DNA of 34,212 bases from assembly GCA_013138735.1 (NCBI GenBank), contig WTCE01000086.1, forward strand, positions 1-34,212, in the 5' to 3' direction. A program made the translations under genes and the position numbers. Below the pieces are notes generated by a model that did no database searches, was not told the origin of the DNA, and saw only the letters and a program-made list of their open reading frames with translations. Position 1 is the first letter of the stretch; every line of letters starts with the position of its first letter. This stretch comes from Crocinitomix sp. (GTDB taxonomy: Bacteria; Bacteroidota; Bacteroidia; Flavobacteriales_D; Crocinitomicaceae). Shown here piece after piece: positions 8,384 through 17,276 of this stretch.

Positions 8384-10279
8384 ATGAGTAAAATAATAGG
8401 AATTGACCTTGGTACAACTAACTCTTGTGTTTCTGTTATGGAGGGGAATGAGCCCGTTGTAATCACAAACGCAGAAGGAAAACGAACAACTCCATCAGTA
8501 GTTGCATTTGTTGACGGTGGCGAGAGAAAAGTAGGAGACCCTGCAAAAAGACAGGCAATAACTAACCCTACAAAGACGATCTATTCGATCAAACGTTTCA
8601 TGGGAACTTCTTTTGATAAGGTGTCAAAAGAAATTAAGCGCGTACCTTATAATGTAGTTAAAGGTGATAATAATACACCACGTGTAAAAATTGACGACAG
8701 ACTATATTCGCCACAAGAAATTTCGGCAATGATTCTTCAGAAAATGAAGAAAACAGCTGAAGATTATTTAGGGCAAGAGGTAAGTGAGGCAGTAATTACT
8801 GTACCAGCTTATTTTAATGATGCACAAAGACAAGCAACTAAAGAGGCAGGTGAAATTGCTGGCTTAACGGTGAAAAGAATCATTAATGAGCCAACAGCAG
8901 CAGCTTTAGCTTATGGTTTGGATAAAAAAATGGACGATCAAAAAATCATTGTTTTTGATTTTGGTGGAGGAACACATGATGTTTCAGTACTAGAATTGGG
9001 TGACGGTGTATTTGAAGTATTGTCTACAGATGGCGACACGCACTTAGGTGGAGATGATGTTGATGATAAAATTATCAACTGGTTGGCTGATGAATTTAAA
9101 AAAGACGAAGGAATTGATTTGCGTAAAGACCCAATGGCCTTACAAAGATTAAAAGAAGCAGCTGAAAAAGCGAAGATTGAATTATCTTCTACAACTTCTT
9201 CTGAAATTAACTTGCCTTATATAATGCCTGTTGATGGAATTCCAAAACACTTGGTTAGAACATTAACAAGAGCAGCTTTTGAGCAATTGATTGATGATTT
9301 AGTGAAAAGAACGATTGAACCATGTAAAACAGCATTAGATGCTGCTGGTTTATCAACTGGTGATATTGACGAAGTAATTCTTGTTGGAGGATCTACACGA
9401 ATTCCTGCTATTCAAACGGCAGTAAAAAAATTCTTTGGTAAAGATCCATCAAAAGGAGTAAATCCGGATGAGGTTGTTGCACTTGGTGCTGCAATTCAAG
9501 GTGGTGTTTTAACAGGAGAAGTAAAAGATGTTCTTTTATTAGATGTTACGCCATTGTCTTTAGGAATTGAAACAATGGGTGGTGTTATGACACGCTTAAT
9601 TGAGTCAAACACAACTATTCCAACTAAAAAATCGGAAACATTTTCAACAGCTTCAGACAATCAACCTGCGGTAGACATTCATGTACTACAAGGAGAGCGT
9701 CCAATGGCAAATGATAATAAGACCTTAGGAAGATTTCAGTTGTCTGACATTCCACCAGCGCCAAGAGGAGTGCCTAAAGTTGAGGTAACTTTTGATATTG
9801 ATGCCAATGGAATTATGAATATTTCGGCAAAAGATAGTGCTACAGGAAAAGAGCAATCAATTAAAATTGAAGCTTCATCTGGACTTTCTGAAGACGAAAT
9901 TGCAAGAATGAAGGCTGATGCTGAGGCAAATGCTGATGCGGATAATAAAAGAAAAGAAGAAGCGGATAAAATTAACGCGGCAGATTCATTGATTTTCCAA
10001 ACGGAAAAACAATTGAGCGAGTATGGCGAAAAAATCCCTGCAGATAAGAAAGAGGCAATTGATGCAGCTTTAGTTGAATTGAAAGCTGCGCACGAAGCGA
10101 AAGATTTTGCTGCAATTGACACTTCAATGGAGAAATTGAACACGGTATTCCAAGCGGCGTCTCAAGACATGTATGCGCAAGACGGAGCTACAGCAGATGC
10201 TGGTGGTGAGCAAGGCGGAGAAGAAACAGATGATGTTGGTGCAGAGGATGTTGATTTCGAAGAAGTGAAAGAGGACTAA
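8384..10279 (+). CDS. dnaK: Chaperone protein DnaK (Hsp70)
   Basis: ATP-dependent cytosolic chaperone that binds unfolded segments with DnaJ and GrpE. Its 631 aa is normal length. The nucleotide-binding domain shows [17 protein letters not shown] (residues 5-21), [13 protein letters not shown], the phosphate loop [17 protein letters not shown] and [12 protein letters not shown]. The substrate-binding domain begins after the linker [15 protein letters not shown], and the C-terminus ends in the acidic tail [11 protein letters not shown]. The His in GGGTHD, where Proteobacteria have Phe, is as I recall usual in Bacteroidota. The start ATG at 8384 fits the family. It is transcribed alone: dnaJ and grpE are not here, and a hairpin follows. 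It is divergent from dnaN. Confidence 0.98.
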   Translation: MSKIIGIDLGTTNSCVSVMEGNEPVVITNAEGKRTTPSVVAFVDGGERKVGDPAKRQAITNPTKTIYSIKRFMGTSFDKVSKEIKRVPYNVVKGDNNTPRVKIDDRLYSPQEISAMILQKMKKTAEDYLGQEVSEAVITVPAYFNDAQRQATKEAGEIAGLTVKRIINEPTAAALAYGLDKKMDDQKIIVFDFGGGTHDVSVLELGDGVFEVLSTDGDTHLGGDDVDDKIINWLADEFKKDEGIDLRKDPMALQRLKEAAEKAKIELSSTTSSEINLPYIMPVDGIPKHLVRTLTRAAFEQLIDDLVKRTIEPCKTALDAAGLSTGDIDEVILVGGSTRIPAIQTAVKKFFGKDPSKGVNPDEVVALGAAIQGGVLTGEVKDVLLLDVTPLSLGIETMGGVMTRLIESNTTIPTKKSETFSTASDNQPAVDIHVLQGERPMANDNKTLGRFQLSDIPPAPRGVPKVEVTFDIDANGIMNISAKDSATGKEQSIKIEASSGLSEDEIARMKADAEANADADNKRKEEADKINAADSLIFQTEKQLSEYGEKIPADKKEAIDAALVELKAAHEAKDFAAIDTSMEKLNTVFQAASQDMYAQDGATADAGGEQGGEETDDVGAEDVDFEEVKED

Positions 10280-10301
10280 TCTGCTCTTTAAATAATTAAT
10301 T

Positions 10302-10336
10302 AACAGCGCTTTGATATACTCAGGGCGCTGTTTCTT
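10302..10336 (+). terminator. Terminator downstream of dnaK
   Basis: AACAGCGC (10302-10309) pairs with GCGCTGTT (10325-10332) around a 15-nt loop, then TTCTTGTTT follows. It lies 22 nt after the dnaK stop. Confidence 0.7.
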
Positions 10337-10457
10337 GTTTAAATCGGTTGAGATTCGCGAGAATCACGACTTTTTTTTTTGTCTTTAAAATAAAAAACAG
10401 TAAATTGCGGGGTTAATTGATTTTAATTTAAAAAAGCAGCTTTTTAAAATAACGAAT

Positions 10458-12212
10458 ATGAAAAAAAAATTACTACTTGGGTTAGCCGTAGGACTTGGTA
10501 CATTCTCCTATGCACAATGCGACATTACAGGTCTCAGCCCTATCATGTGCTTATCGGATACTCCGGTTGAAATGGAAATTGTTTCTCCAGGTGGCGCTTT
10601 TGTTGGCCCAGGTGTTTCAGGTGCTATCTTTTCTCCTGCAGATGCAGGAATAGGAGTTCACACGATTACGGTTTCAGCTCCAGGTGAAGGTTATACTGTA
10701 GCAGAAGGAGTTTATGATCCAATTGATATCTCTTCTGGTTCTACTACTATTGGTGGATTGGGTGATGATAATTATGTAGGAGCTTTTCCTATTGGATTTG
10801 ACTTTGTGTTTTTTGGAGCAACATATACTCAGTTTTATGTAGGTTCTAATGGATTCATGGGGTTTTCTCCAGGTATGCCAAGTGGATGTTGTTCAGGACA
10901 AAATATTCCAAACGGTTCAACACCGAATAACTTAATTGCATTTGCTTGGGAAGATTTAGATCCAGGAAATGGTGGTGCTCCGGTTGAGAACTTAGTAAGA
11001 TATAAGTTAACTGGTACTGCTCCAAATAGAGTTTTAACTATGGAGTTTTATAATGTTGATCACTGGTCAAATGGTGATAACGTGACATTACACACTCAGA
11101 TTTATGAAACGACTAACTGTATTGAAATTCATAATACTATTCAGCCTCAAGCGGGAACGCATACACAAGGAATTGAAAATTTAACAGGAACTGAAGCGTA
11201 TACCTCTACAGGTAGAAATGCTTCTAGTTGGACTGGTTCTAGCGACATGTGGCGCTTTTGTCCAAATGTTGGATGTACAGGTGAGATTGAAGTAGAAGTA
11301 ATTGCTTCACCTGTTGTAGATGCAACAATTGATGAAATAGAAATTTGTTTAGGTGAATCAGTTACGATTGATGTAACTGGAGATGCTGATTCTTATTACT
11401 TAGGTGTTGGAATTGAAGCTGGTGTTCCATTTATTCCAGCAATTACTGGAGAGAATGTATATATTGTTTCTGGAACTGATGAAGATGCAGGTTGTATCGC
11501 TACAAGTTTAGTTAGTGTATTTGTTCATGATATTCCTTTCGTATCTGCAGGAGAAGATTTCTCTATATGCGAAGACGTTGAGTTTACGTTAAATGGAATA
11601 GGTGAGGATTTAACTTTTGTATGGGATGGTGGAGCTGTTGATGGTGAGCCAATGATGCAAGATGCTGGATCAGTAACTTATACTGTAACAGGAACTAATT
11701 CTGGTGGATGTGAAGCTTCAAGTTCAGTGACTGTTGAGTCATGGGAAGTTCCAACTGGAACAGGTGTTGTAACAATGATGACTGGTATTGCTTATGATGG
11801 AGAGATTGATTTCACTCCAACTGGTGGAACTGGCGGACCTTATACATTTATATGGTCTAACGGTGCAACAACTGAAGATGTTACTTCATTAGGTGTTGGA
11901 TCTTACACTGTAACTGTTTCTGACGGAACATGTGATTCTGATGTATCTTTCTTTGTTGATTCTCAAGCAAGCATTGCTTTAAATGAATTAGACAACGTTA
12001 AAGTATATCCTAATCCAGTAGTTGATTTTGTAACAGTTGAGTTTGAAGGAACTTACAACTGGACATTGTTTGACAATGCCGGGAAAATTGTTTCAACAGG
12101 TACTGCCAATGGAAAAGAGCAAATCTCTATGGAGAGCTTAGCTACTGGTAATTATATGATGAAAGTAGAAGTTGACGGAAAACAAGCTACAGTTGCTGTA
12201 GTTAAGAAATAA
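10458..12212 (+). CDS. Secreted multidomain protein with T9SS type A sorting domain
   Basis: A 584-aa exported protein. A Sec signal peptide (MKKKLLLGLAVGLGTFSYAQ, mature from C20 or Q20-C21) is followed by a beta-sandwich region with GFDFVFFGATYTQFYVGSNG and the cysteine pair SGCCSG, similar to nidogen-like or adhesin modules. Ig-like repeats follow from about residue 275, and an SprB-type repeat at about 430-505 (GGPYTFIWSNGATTEDVTSL, SYTVTVSDGTCDS). The end, from VYPNPVVDF to VAVVKK, is the C-terminal signal used by the type IX secretion system of Bacteroidota, so the protein is expected at the cell surface or released. Codons favour T- and A-ending forms, as in dnaK, which suggests strong expression. 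Exact ligand or role is unknown. A strong terminator follows. Confidence 0.9.
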   Translation: MKKKLLLGLAVGLGTFSYAQCDITGLSPIMCLSDTPVEMEIVSPGGAFVGPGVSGAIFSPADAGIGVHTITVSAPGEGYTVAEGVYDPIDISSGSTTIGGLGDDNYVGAFPIGFDFVFFGATYTQFYVGSNGFMGFSPGMPSGCCSGQNIPNGSTPNNLIAFAWEDLDPGNGGAPVENLVRYKLTGTAPNRVLTMEFYNVDHWSNGDNVTLHTQIYETTNCIEIHNTIQPQAGTHTQGIENLTGTEAYTSTGRNASSWTGSSDMWRFCPNVGCTGEIEVEVIASPVVDATIDEIEICLGESVTIDVTGDADSYYLGVGIEAGVPFIPAITGENVYIVSGTDEDAGCIATSLVSVFVHDIPFVSAGEDFSICEDVEFTLNGIGEDLTFVWDGGAVDGEPMMQDAGSVTYTVTGTNSGGCEASSSVTVESWEVPTGTGVVTMMTGIAYDGEIDFTPTGGTGGPYTFIWSNGATTEDVTSLGVGSYTVTVSDGTCDSDVSFFVDSQASIALNELDNVKVYPNPVVDFVTVEFEGTYNWTLFDNAGKIVSTGTANGKEQISMESLATGNYMMKVEVDGKQATVAVVKK

Positions 12213-12237
12213 CACACCGAAAACGAGTAAAATATAT

Positions 12238-12276
12238 AACTGCCGTTTCAATTTATTGAAACGGCAGTTTTTTTTT
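12238..12276 (+). terminator. Strong terminator after the T9SS-secreted protein gene
   Basis: A perfect 14-bp stem (12238-12251 with 12256-12269) around a TTTA tetraloop is followed by a run of nine T. It lies 25 nt after the stop codon and only 17 nt before the next start codon at 12294. Confidence 0.93.
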
Positions 12277-12293
12277 GGAAATAAATAGAGCGT

Positions 12294-12608
12294 ATGCTTA
12301 TATCAATTGTTTTTGGAATTGTTTTTGGAATTGTTTTTTGGCTAATGGCGCAAAAGAAAGATTTAACTCCTATCGTATGGGCAATAGTTGGTGCAGGAAG
12401 TTATTATGTTGCGCAACTTATTACAAGCTATTTAATAGGTATGTACAACCCATATTTCATTAATAACTATACAACCACTCTTGTCATTAGTTATGCATCT
12501 GGGTTTGTAGGATTGGCAATAGCCTGGATTGCACTTGTTGCTGTCGCTAAAAAGAAAGATGAATTTGCAACGGATGATTTTTCAAATGATGAATTTTCTG
12601 ATGTTTAA
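12294..12608 (+). CDS. Small integral membrane protein (104 aa)
   Basis: I do not recognise a family. Three membrane segments can be seen: residues 2-18 (built from IVFG-IVFG-IVFW), about 27-48 (IVWAIVGAGSYYVAQLITSYL) and about 62-84 (ISYASGFVGLAIAWIALVAVA). A short cytosolic acidic tail follows (KKKDEFATDDFSNDEFSDV). The ATG at 12294 is only 17 nt after the T-tract of a strong terminator, leaving little room for a separate promoter; expression may depend on read-through or on a promoter in the terminator flank. The first helix is encoded by three near-identical 12-bp repeats. An overlapping frame at 12275 is a shadow. Confidence 0.75.
   Translation: MLISIVFGIVFGIVFWLMAQKKDLTPIVWAIVGAGSYYVAQLITSYLIGMYNPYFINNYTTTLVISYASGFVGLAIAWIALVAVAKKKDEFATDDFSNDEFSDV
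12305..12341 (+). repeat. Three tandem 12-bp repeats inside the small membrane protein gene
   Basis: AATTGTTTTTGG occurs at 12305-12316 and 12317-12328, and with one extra T at 12329-12341. The units encode the I-V-F-G/W pattern of the first membrane helix. Copy-number change would be in frame; the T5/T6 runs could slip out of frame. Confidence 0.85.
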
Positions 12609-12646
12609 GATGATGAATATCAGTTGTAAGTTATCCTTTTAATCTC

Positions 12647-14011
12647 CTAAATTGTCATAGAAAACACGCGAGTACTTGGCTTATTTCTAAGTAAACGAAG
12701 GTCAAATGCCATACAAACATTACGTACAAATGGGCGGGCTGCTTCTGGTAATCGAATTCCATTTTCGGTGAATTCAACAAGACCATCTTTTTCCATTTCA
12801 CGTAAACGGTCAATACAAGCATCTAACTCAGGAAATTTAAGATGATCTGCTGTCCAGTCTGTTTCAAAATGACACATGATATTCAAGATGTGCTCACGAA
12901 TGACCAAATCTTCTGCATTCAACAAATGACCTCTTAAGAGCGGTATTTCACCGTCATTAACCAAAGCCTGGTATTCTTCAACCGTTTTAACATTTTGCGC
13001 AAAGCTATACCATGAATCACTAATTGAACTCATCCCTAAACCGATCATCAATTTAGTTTTTCCAGCAGTATAACCCATGAAATTCCTATGGAGCGATTTC
13101 TCAAGCATTGCCGCGTGCATATTGTCCGTTTTCAAAGCAAAATGATCCATACCAATCTCAACGTAACCAATTTCATGAAGCATTCTCTTGCCTTCCTCAT
13201 ATAGCACACGCTTCTCATCTGCACTTGGTAAATCATTGTCATCATAACCACGTGAACCAACACCCTTGATCCAGGGCACGTGCGCATAACTATAAAAAGC
13301 AATGCGATCTGGTTTTAGTAAACGTGTTTTTTCAATTGTATTTTTAATACTATCTAAGGTTTGATGCGGAAGTCCAAATACTAAATCATGGCTGACAGAG
13401 GTGTATCCAATTTCACGCGACAAGCGCGTTACTGTTTCAACATTTTCAAAAGGTTGAATGCGATTAATGGTTTGTTGTACTTTTAAGTCATAATCTTGCA
13501 CACCAAAGCTGTTACGGCGGTAACCTAAATCATATAGCGTTTTCAGATGTGCTTCAGAAGTATTATTCGGATGGCCTTCAAAACTGAACTCATATTCCTC
13601 ACAACGGTCGGCATGTTTAAAAATGCCATCCATCATTTGTTTAAGACGCTCAGGACTAAAAAAAGTTGGCGTACCACCACCAAGGTGCAGCTCTTTAATT
13701 CTAGGCCGTTCAGGAAGTAGGGCGCAATATAAATCCCATTCCTTTAATAGTGTATCAATATAGGGTTCTTCAACTTCGTGGCGTTTTGTAATCCGTTTAT
13801 GACATCCGCAAAACGTACACAAACTTTCGCAAAAAGGTAAATGAATATAAATGCTGATGCCTTCTGTGGAATTGCTTTCTTCAAAAGCCCTTATCATAGT
13901 CGCTTTCCAATCGGCAAGCGCAATGCCGTCTTTGTTCCAATAAGGTACGGTAGGGTAACTGGTGTATCTTGGTCCAGGAATATTGTACTTTTGAATAAGT
14001 GGATTAGACAT
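12647..14011 (-). CDS. hemN: Oxygen-independent coproporphyrinogen III oxidase
   Basis: Radical-SAM enzyme that decarboxylates coproporphyrinogen III to protoporphyrinogen IX in heme synthesis. It is 454 aa, the length of true HemN rather than the shorter HemW. Seen: the N-terminal KYNIPGPRYTSYPTVPYW typical of HemN, the 4Fe-4S ligands C61, C65 and C68 in CESLCTFCGC (with the extra HemN Cys70), the SAM-binding GGGTPTF at 111-117, and a C-terminal HemN domain with HFALKTDNM and NFMGYTAGK. It starts 3 nt after the queD stop, so it is the third gene of the decarboxylase-queD-hemN cluster. Its stop lies 38 bp from that of the convergent membrane-protein gene. Confidence 0.96.
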   Translation of the reverse strand: MSNPLIQKYNIPGPRYTSYPTVPYWNKDGIALADWKATMIRAFEESNSTEGISIYIHLPFCESLCTFCGCHKRITKRHEVEEPYIDTLLKEWDLYCALLPERPRIKELHLGGGTPTFFSPERLKQMMDGIFKHADRCEEYEFSFEGHPNNTSEAHLKTLYDLGYRRNSFGVQDYDLKVQQTINRIQPFENVETVTRLSREIGYTSVSHDLVFGLPHQTLDSIKNTIEKTRLLKPDRIAFYSYAHVPWIKGVGSRGYDDNDLPSADEKRVLYEEGKRMLHEIGYVEIGMDHFALKTDNMHAAMLEKSLHRNFMGYTAGKTKLMIGLGMSSISDSWYSFAQNVKTVEEYQALVNDGEIPLLRGHLLNAEDLVIREHILNIMCHFETDWTADHLKFPELDACIDRLREMEKDGLVEFTENGIRLPEAARPFVRNVCMAFDLRLLRNKPSTRVFSMTI

Positions 14012-14014
14012 TTT

Positions 14015-14461
14015 TTATAAATTATCTACCTGAAACCACTCAGCAAAGCTATTGTCAGTTTCTTGAAGTTTACAGTATTTTAATTCAATCCCTTTTGGCA
14101 AATCTGATAAAATTCTACCGACCATATCCACCAACATGTTTTCGCAAGTGGGTTGGTATTCGCACAAAATGATTTTTGAAAATCCAGATTCTACTTCAGC
14201 ATATTTAGCGTGGGGAGTATTGCCGTTTACTAATAAAACATGATCGAATCGATCAACAACTGCTGTGTTTATGATTTTCTTTAAGTCGCTAAAATCGATA
14301 ATCATTCCGTTTTTAACGGCTGAATTATCATCAATAATAGGTCCTGTTATTGAAACAGTTAGTTTATAGGAATGGCCATGAATATTGGCGCACTTTCCAT
14401 CATAACCCCACAATGCATGTGCTGTTTCAAAGTCGAATATTTTTGTAACACGTAAGTTCAC
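14015..14461 (-). CDS. queD: 6-carboxytetrahydropterin synthase (QueD/PTPS family)
   Basis: T-fold enzyme that converts dihydroneopterin triphosphate to 6-carboxytetrahydropterin in queuosine (7-deazapurine) synthesis. The 148-aa chain shows zinc ligands His15 (FETAHALWG), His28 and His30 (NIHGHSYKL) and catalytic Cys24 (GKCANIHGH); the family's Asp-His pair is in VDRFDHVLLV and the substrate-binding Glu in CKLQETDNSF. The reading begins with GTG at 14461, since no ATG exists before the conserved block; the first residues (MNLRVTKIFDFETAH) align with relatives. It lies between the PLP decarboxylase (22 nt upstream) and hemN (3 nt downstream). A pure PTPS role cannot be excluded from sequence alone, but length and context favour QueD. 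Confidence 0.92.
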   Translation of the reverse strand: MNLRVTKIFDFETAHALWGYDGKCANIHGHSYKLTVSITGPIIDDNSAVKNGMIIDFSDLKKIINTAVVDRFDHVLLVNGNTPHAKYAEVESGFSKIILCEYQPTCENMLVDMVGRILSDLPKGIELKYCKLQETDNSFAEWFQVDNL

Positions 14462-14483
14462 AAGATCAAATTTTAGTGGTTTA

Positions 14484-15704
14484 CTATTTCTTTTGCAAAT
14501 TTATCAAAAATTCATCAATGATGTGCTTTTTGGCATGAGTCATTACAACAATTTTCCACCATGAGGGTGATTCGAAATTATCAGCAACAAGATGAAATTT
14601 CTTTGCAAGTTCATCCGAAATATCTTCAGCATTGATGGCTACAATATTCATTTTAGGTTCTCTAAAATAACGAATCTCCATTTGGTCAAGACGATCGCAA
14701 ATATGATCCGTTCGGTCAATTAAATTGTCCATTAAGTATTGCCAACCAGCGTAACCGTGCGTCATTAAAATCATCCAAATGGATACCGCGTTTGCTCCAG
14801 ATCGACTTCCACAAAGTGTAAAATCACTACCTTGAACATAGGAGGCTTCTTCAGTTTGCGCATATTCCATCAAACCTTTTTTACAAATAAAAATTCCAGT
14901 TCCATAAGGCGCTTGTAGCATTTTATGTCCATCAATGGTCACGGAGTGGATGTCTGGGTTGGCCAAATTGAGTTTGAAATCACTGGCAGTAAATGGATAA
15001 ATGAATCCTCCAAAAGCAGCATCAATATGTGTGAAAAAATGAGCGCAGTGTTTTTTTATTACTGCTAAAATTGGATCAGGCCGATCAACACTACCAAACA
15101 TTGTAGTACCCATTGATAAGTGAACGATAAAATAGTTGATGCCATTCGCTTTGGCTTGAATCAACTTTTTTTCCAAGTCATTCAAATCCCAACTTCTCTT
15201 CTCATCAATGTCAACTTGAATTGGTTTTATACCCAAAATATTGCAACCCTTATGCGCTGAATAATGCGCATCATCCGAAAACAAAAGTCCAATTTCAGAT
15301 ATTTCAGCGTTATGTTCTTTTTGAAAATAGTTTCTAAAGACCCATTGCGCTTGAATGTTGGCTTCGGTTCCTCCAGAAGCAACATAGCCATCATAATTGC
15401 CCGCATCAGCATTAAAAATATCCTCAGCACAAACTTTTATTAAATCAACTTCTAAAGCTTGGGTACCACTAAAATATGATTCACCCGCGCTGTGTGTATG
15501 GCATCCAATGTGATTTGGATTTGCAATCAATACCGATAGGAATGGGGCTTCATCTAAAAATGGAGCGTCAAAATAAAACTGCTCCTGATCTAAATAGGTA
15601 GCCGGAAGACCAAGTATTTTAGTTTCGCGGTAATTGAGGTTTTTATTAAGCGCCTCAAATACGGTTTTCTTGATTTCAGCCGAACTCTTTTTTTGCCACT
15701 TCAT
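14484..15704 (-). CDS. Pyridoxal-phosphate-dependent group II decarboxylase
   Basis: Fold-type I PLP enzyme of the glutamate/histidine/aromatic amino acid decarboxylase group. Numbering from the ATG at 15704 (406 aa), the cofactor sites are visible: GGTEAN at 111-116 (phosphate binding), the ring-stacking His147 in DDAHYSAHK, Asp228 in THIDAAFGGF and the Schiff-base Lys261 in TIDGHKML. The substrate is not clear; the sequence is not a close match to classic GadB or Hdc as I remember them, and it also resembles archaeal MfnA-type aspartate/tyrosine decarboxylases. A longer reading from 15737 would start inside a terminator hairpin, so 15704 is preferred. It is the first gene of the cluster with queD and hemN. 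Confidence 0.88.
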   Translation of the reverse strand: MKWQKKSSAEIKKTVFEALNKNLNYRETKILGLPATYLDQEQFYFDAPFLDEAPFLSVLIANPNHIGCHTHSAGESYFSGTQALEVDLIKVCAEDIFNADAGNYDGYVASGGTEANIQAQWVFRNYFQKEHNAEISEIGLLFSDDAHYSAHKGCNILGIKPIQVDIDEKRSWDLNDLEKKLIQAKANGINYFIVHLSMGTTMFGSVDRPDPILAVIKKHCAHFFTHIDAAFGGFIYPFTASDFKLNLANPDIHSVTIDGHKMLQAPYGTGIFICKKGLMEYAQTEEASYVQGSDFTLCGSRSGANAVSIWMILMTHGYAGWQYLMDNLIDRTDHICDRLDQMEIRYFREPKMNIVAINAEDISDELAKKFHLVADNFESPSWWKIVVMTHAKKHIIDEFLINLQKK

Positions 15705-15720
15705 AATTTTATAAGTAATA

Positions 15721-15754
15721 AAAAAGGCATCCTTCAATTGAGGAATGCCTTTTT
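15721..15754 (-). terminator. Terminator after the FKBP lipoprotein gene
   Basis: AAAAAGGCAT (15721-15730) pairs with ATGCCTTTTT (15745-15754), with a partly paired interior. On the minus strand it follows the 15776 stop by about 21 nt and ends in a run of T. It also lies only 16 nt upstream of the decarboxylase ATG, so it could limit read-through into that cluster. Confidence 0.8.
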
Positions 15755-15775
15755 GATAATTTTATTTCTTTTGAA

Positions 15776-16306
15776 TTAAAGAGCCGGGGCCCAGTCAACT
15801 AATGCGATTTCAAACATCAGTGTTGATCCGCCCGGGATTTCGCGATTATCTTCAGGACCGTATGCAAGGTCTGAAGGGATAATCAATTTTCCTTTCCCTC
15901 CTTTTCCAAACTTGGGAATACCGATTTGCCAACCTTTAATTAATTGCGTTAATGCGAAAGTGGCAGGTGCTTCAGCTGTACCGTCAAATTTCAATCCGTC
16001 TAATAAATGTCCCGCATAAAATATCGTTACCTCGTCAGATAATACTGGTCTAGCATCTCCTTCACCTGGTTCGTCAATTACAATATACATTCCATTTTCA
16101 TCTGGCTCTTGAGATTCCCAAGATTTTCCTTCAAGAAAAGCCTGAATCTCTTCATCACTTGACAAAGGAGATGCCACTAATTCTGGAATAATTTCTTCTG
16201 GAATAATAGTTTCAACAACGTCTACTACATCTTCAACAACCACATCCTCTTCTCCACCACAAGCGAATAAAAACAATGCCGGAGCAAATAAGAATATTTT
16301 TTTCAT
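15776..16306 (-). CDS. FKBP-type peptidyl-prolyl cis-trans isomerase lipoprotein
   Basis: Lipid-anchored periplasmic prolyl isomerase, a folding helper. The start at 16306 gives a lipoprotein signal MKKIFLFAPALFLFACGG with lipidated Cys16; the longer frame from 16330 would place residues in front of it. A very acidic, valine-rich linker (VVVEDVVDVVETIIPEEIIP) separates the anchor from a C-terminal FKBP domain of about 90 residues: VTIFYAGHLLDGLKFDGTAE, LIKGWQIGIPKFGKGGKGKL, IIPSDLAYGPED, IPGGSTLMFEIALVDW. Active-site residues of the family (Y-FD-W-Y-F) are mostly recognisable. A minus-strand TATATTTG lies upstream and a terminator follows, so it is probably transcribed separately from the 16362-18537 genes as well as by read-through. 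Confidence 0.93.
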   Translation of the reverse strand: MKKIFLFAPALFLFACGGEEDVVVEDVVDVVETIIPEEIIPELVASPLSSDEEIQAFLEGKSWESQEPDENGMYIVIDEPGEGDARPVLSDEVTIFYAGHLLDGLKFDGTAEAPATFALTQLIKGWQIGIPKFGKGGKGKLIIPSDLAYGPEDNREIPGGSTLMFEIALVDWAPAL

Positions 16307-16346
16307 AATAACTGATTTATAATTTGGCACGAAGATAAGAAATAAT

Positions 16347-16354
16347 CAAATATA
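16347..16354 (-). promoter_or_regulatory. -7 element for the FKBP lipoprotein gene
   Basis: Minus-strand TATATTTG is a perfect TAnnTTTG 40 nt before the ATG. A second near match, TATCTTCG (16337-16330), is closer to the gene. The -33 part is not clear for either. Confidence 0.45.
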
Positions 16355-16361
16355 GGGCACT

Positions 16362-17276
16362 TTATTCGCTAGAAATAGCCGTAAGTGTATAGCCCTTTTT
16401 TTCAAATAAATCAATCAAACCATTTTCGCCAAATAAGTGTCCAGCGCCCACCGCTACAAAACACGATTTGTCTTTCATTTCTTCGAGTAATTTAGGTGCC
16501 CATGCTCTATTCCTGTCGTATAAAAATAGATCAGCGAATTCCATAAATTCTGGAGACTGTTTATTCAGTAAAGGAATTAATTTATCCACCTTTTCTTTCG
16601 AATAAAGTTCCATTAACTTCAACGTATTTTTGGCTTCCTTTTCGTAATCACGAATAGATAAAATGATCATTTCCGCCATACTTTCTGTAGGGACCTGATC
16701 AAAGAAACCCAATTGCTCTTCAATCGTCTCTAGTCCGATCAACGGAATTTTTTTATCAGCAGCAATACTCATGATGGTTAAGTCATATGATTTTGCGGTT
16801 GGTTCAAAGTAATTTTGCGAAATGGTTTGCAATAGAAAAAAGGGTTTCATAGCGCCGTAGGTTTGATCAAATTCTTGAGGTGGAATTCCTAATTCTTTAT
16901 CCATAAAACCCAATAATTCAATCAACTGTTCTTTTGAAAAATAACTGTGTACGGTTCCAGTGTCTAAAGACATTAATTGAAATGTTTTGAATGGATTCGG
17001 CATCCCACCAACTTCCATAATAACAGCGTCACTATTTTCTATTCGTTTTGTTAAATTTTCAGAAAAACGATAATACTCTTCGTTAATCATGTGCATTGTT
17101 CCAAATAAATAGGATGTTTTTATGTCCTCACCTTCAACTTTCCAAAGCATGGATTGGCCATTTTTCACGATCACATCTTGAGATTGATCCGCCTCAATTG
17201 TTATATCGGCCGTATTAGAAGCGCATGAAAGAAAGGGGAGTAGGAGTATTATATAAGGTGTAATTTGTTTGCGCAT
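16362..17276 (-). CDS. TraB/GumN-family (Tiki-like) lipoprotein
   Basis: Member of the TraB/PrgY/GumN family, whose animal relative Tiki is a metalloprotease; the bacterial function is largely unknown. A lipoprotein signal ends in LLPFLSC (Cys18). The family signatures are present: SYLFGTMHMINEEYY (GTMH at 59-62) near the N-terminus, AVIMEVGGMPNPF with the conserved Glu, LIGLETIEEQLGFFDQVP in the middle, and CFVAVGAGHLFGENGLIDLF near the C-terminus. At 304 aa it is complete. Its ATG overlaps the methyltransferase stop by one base (TAATG), so translation is coupled. It is probably a periplasm-facing protein attached to a membrane. Confidence 0.9.
   Translation of the reverse strand: MRKQITPYIILLLPFLSCASNTADITIEADQSQDVIVKNGQSMLWKVEGEDIKTSYLFGTMHMINEEYYRFSENLTKRIENSDAVIMEVGGMPNPFKTFQLMSLDTGTVHSYFSKEQLIELLGFMDKELGIPPQEFDQTYGAMKPFFLLQTISQNYFEPTAKSYDLTIMSIAADKKIPLIGLETIEEQLGFFDQVPTESMAEMIILSIRDYEKEAKNTLKLMELYSKEKVDKLIPLLNKQSPEFMEFADLFLYDRNRAWAPKLLEEMKDKSCFVAVGAGHLFGENGLIDLFEKKGYTLTAISSE

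Noticed and set aside
9736-10143. 135-aa minus-strand frame rich in Ala and Ser
   Set aside because: Antisense to the dnaK C-terminal region; its composition is a mirror of the dnaK codons.
12275-12463. 62-aa frame beginning before the small membrane protein gene
   Set aside because: Starts inside the terminator T-tract and repeats WNCF from the 12-bp DNA repeats; the 12294 frame with three membrane helices is the better reading.
14484-15704. Glutamate decarboxylase acid-resistance gene
   Set aside because: Motifs show a group II PLP decarboxylase, but there is no antiporter partner and the sequence does not look like GadA/B; substrate left open.
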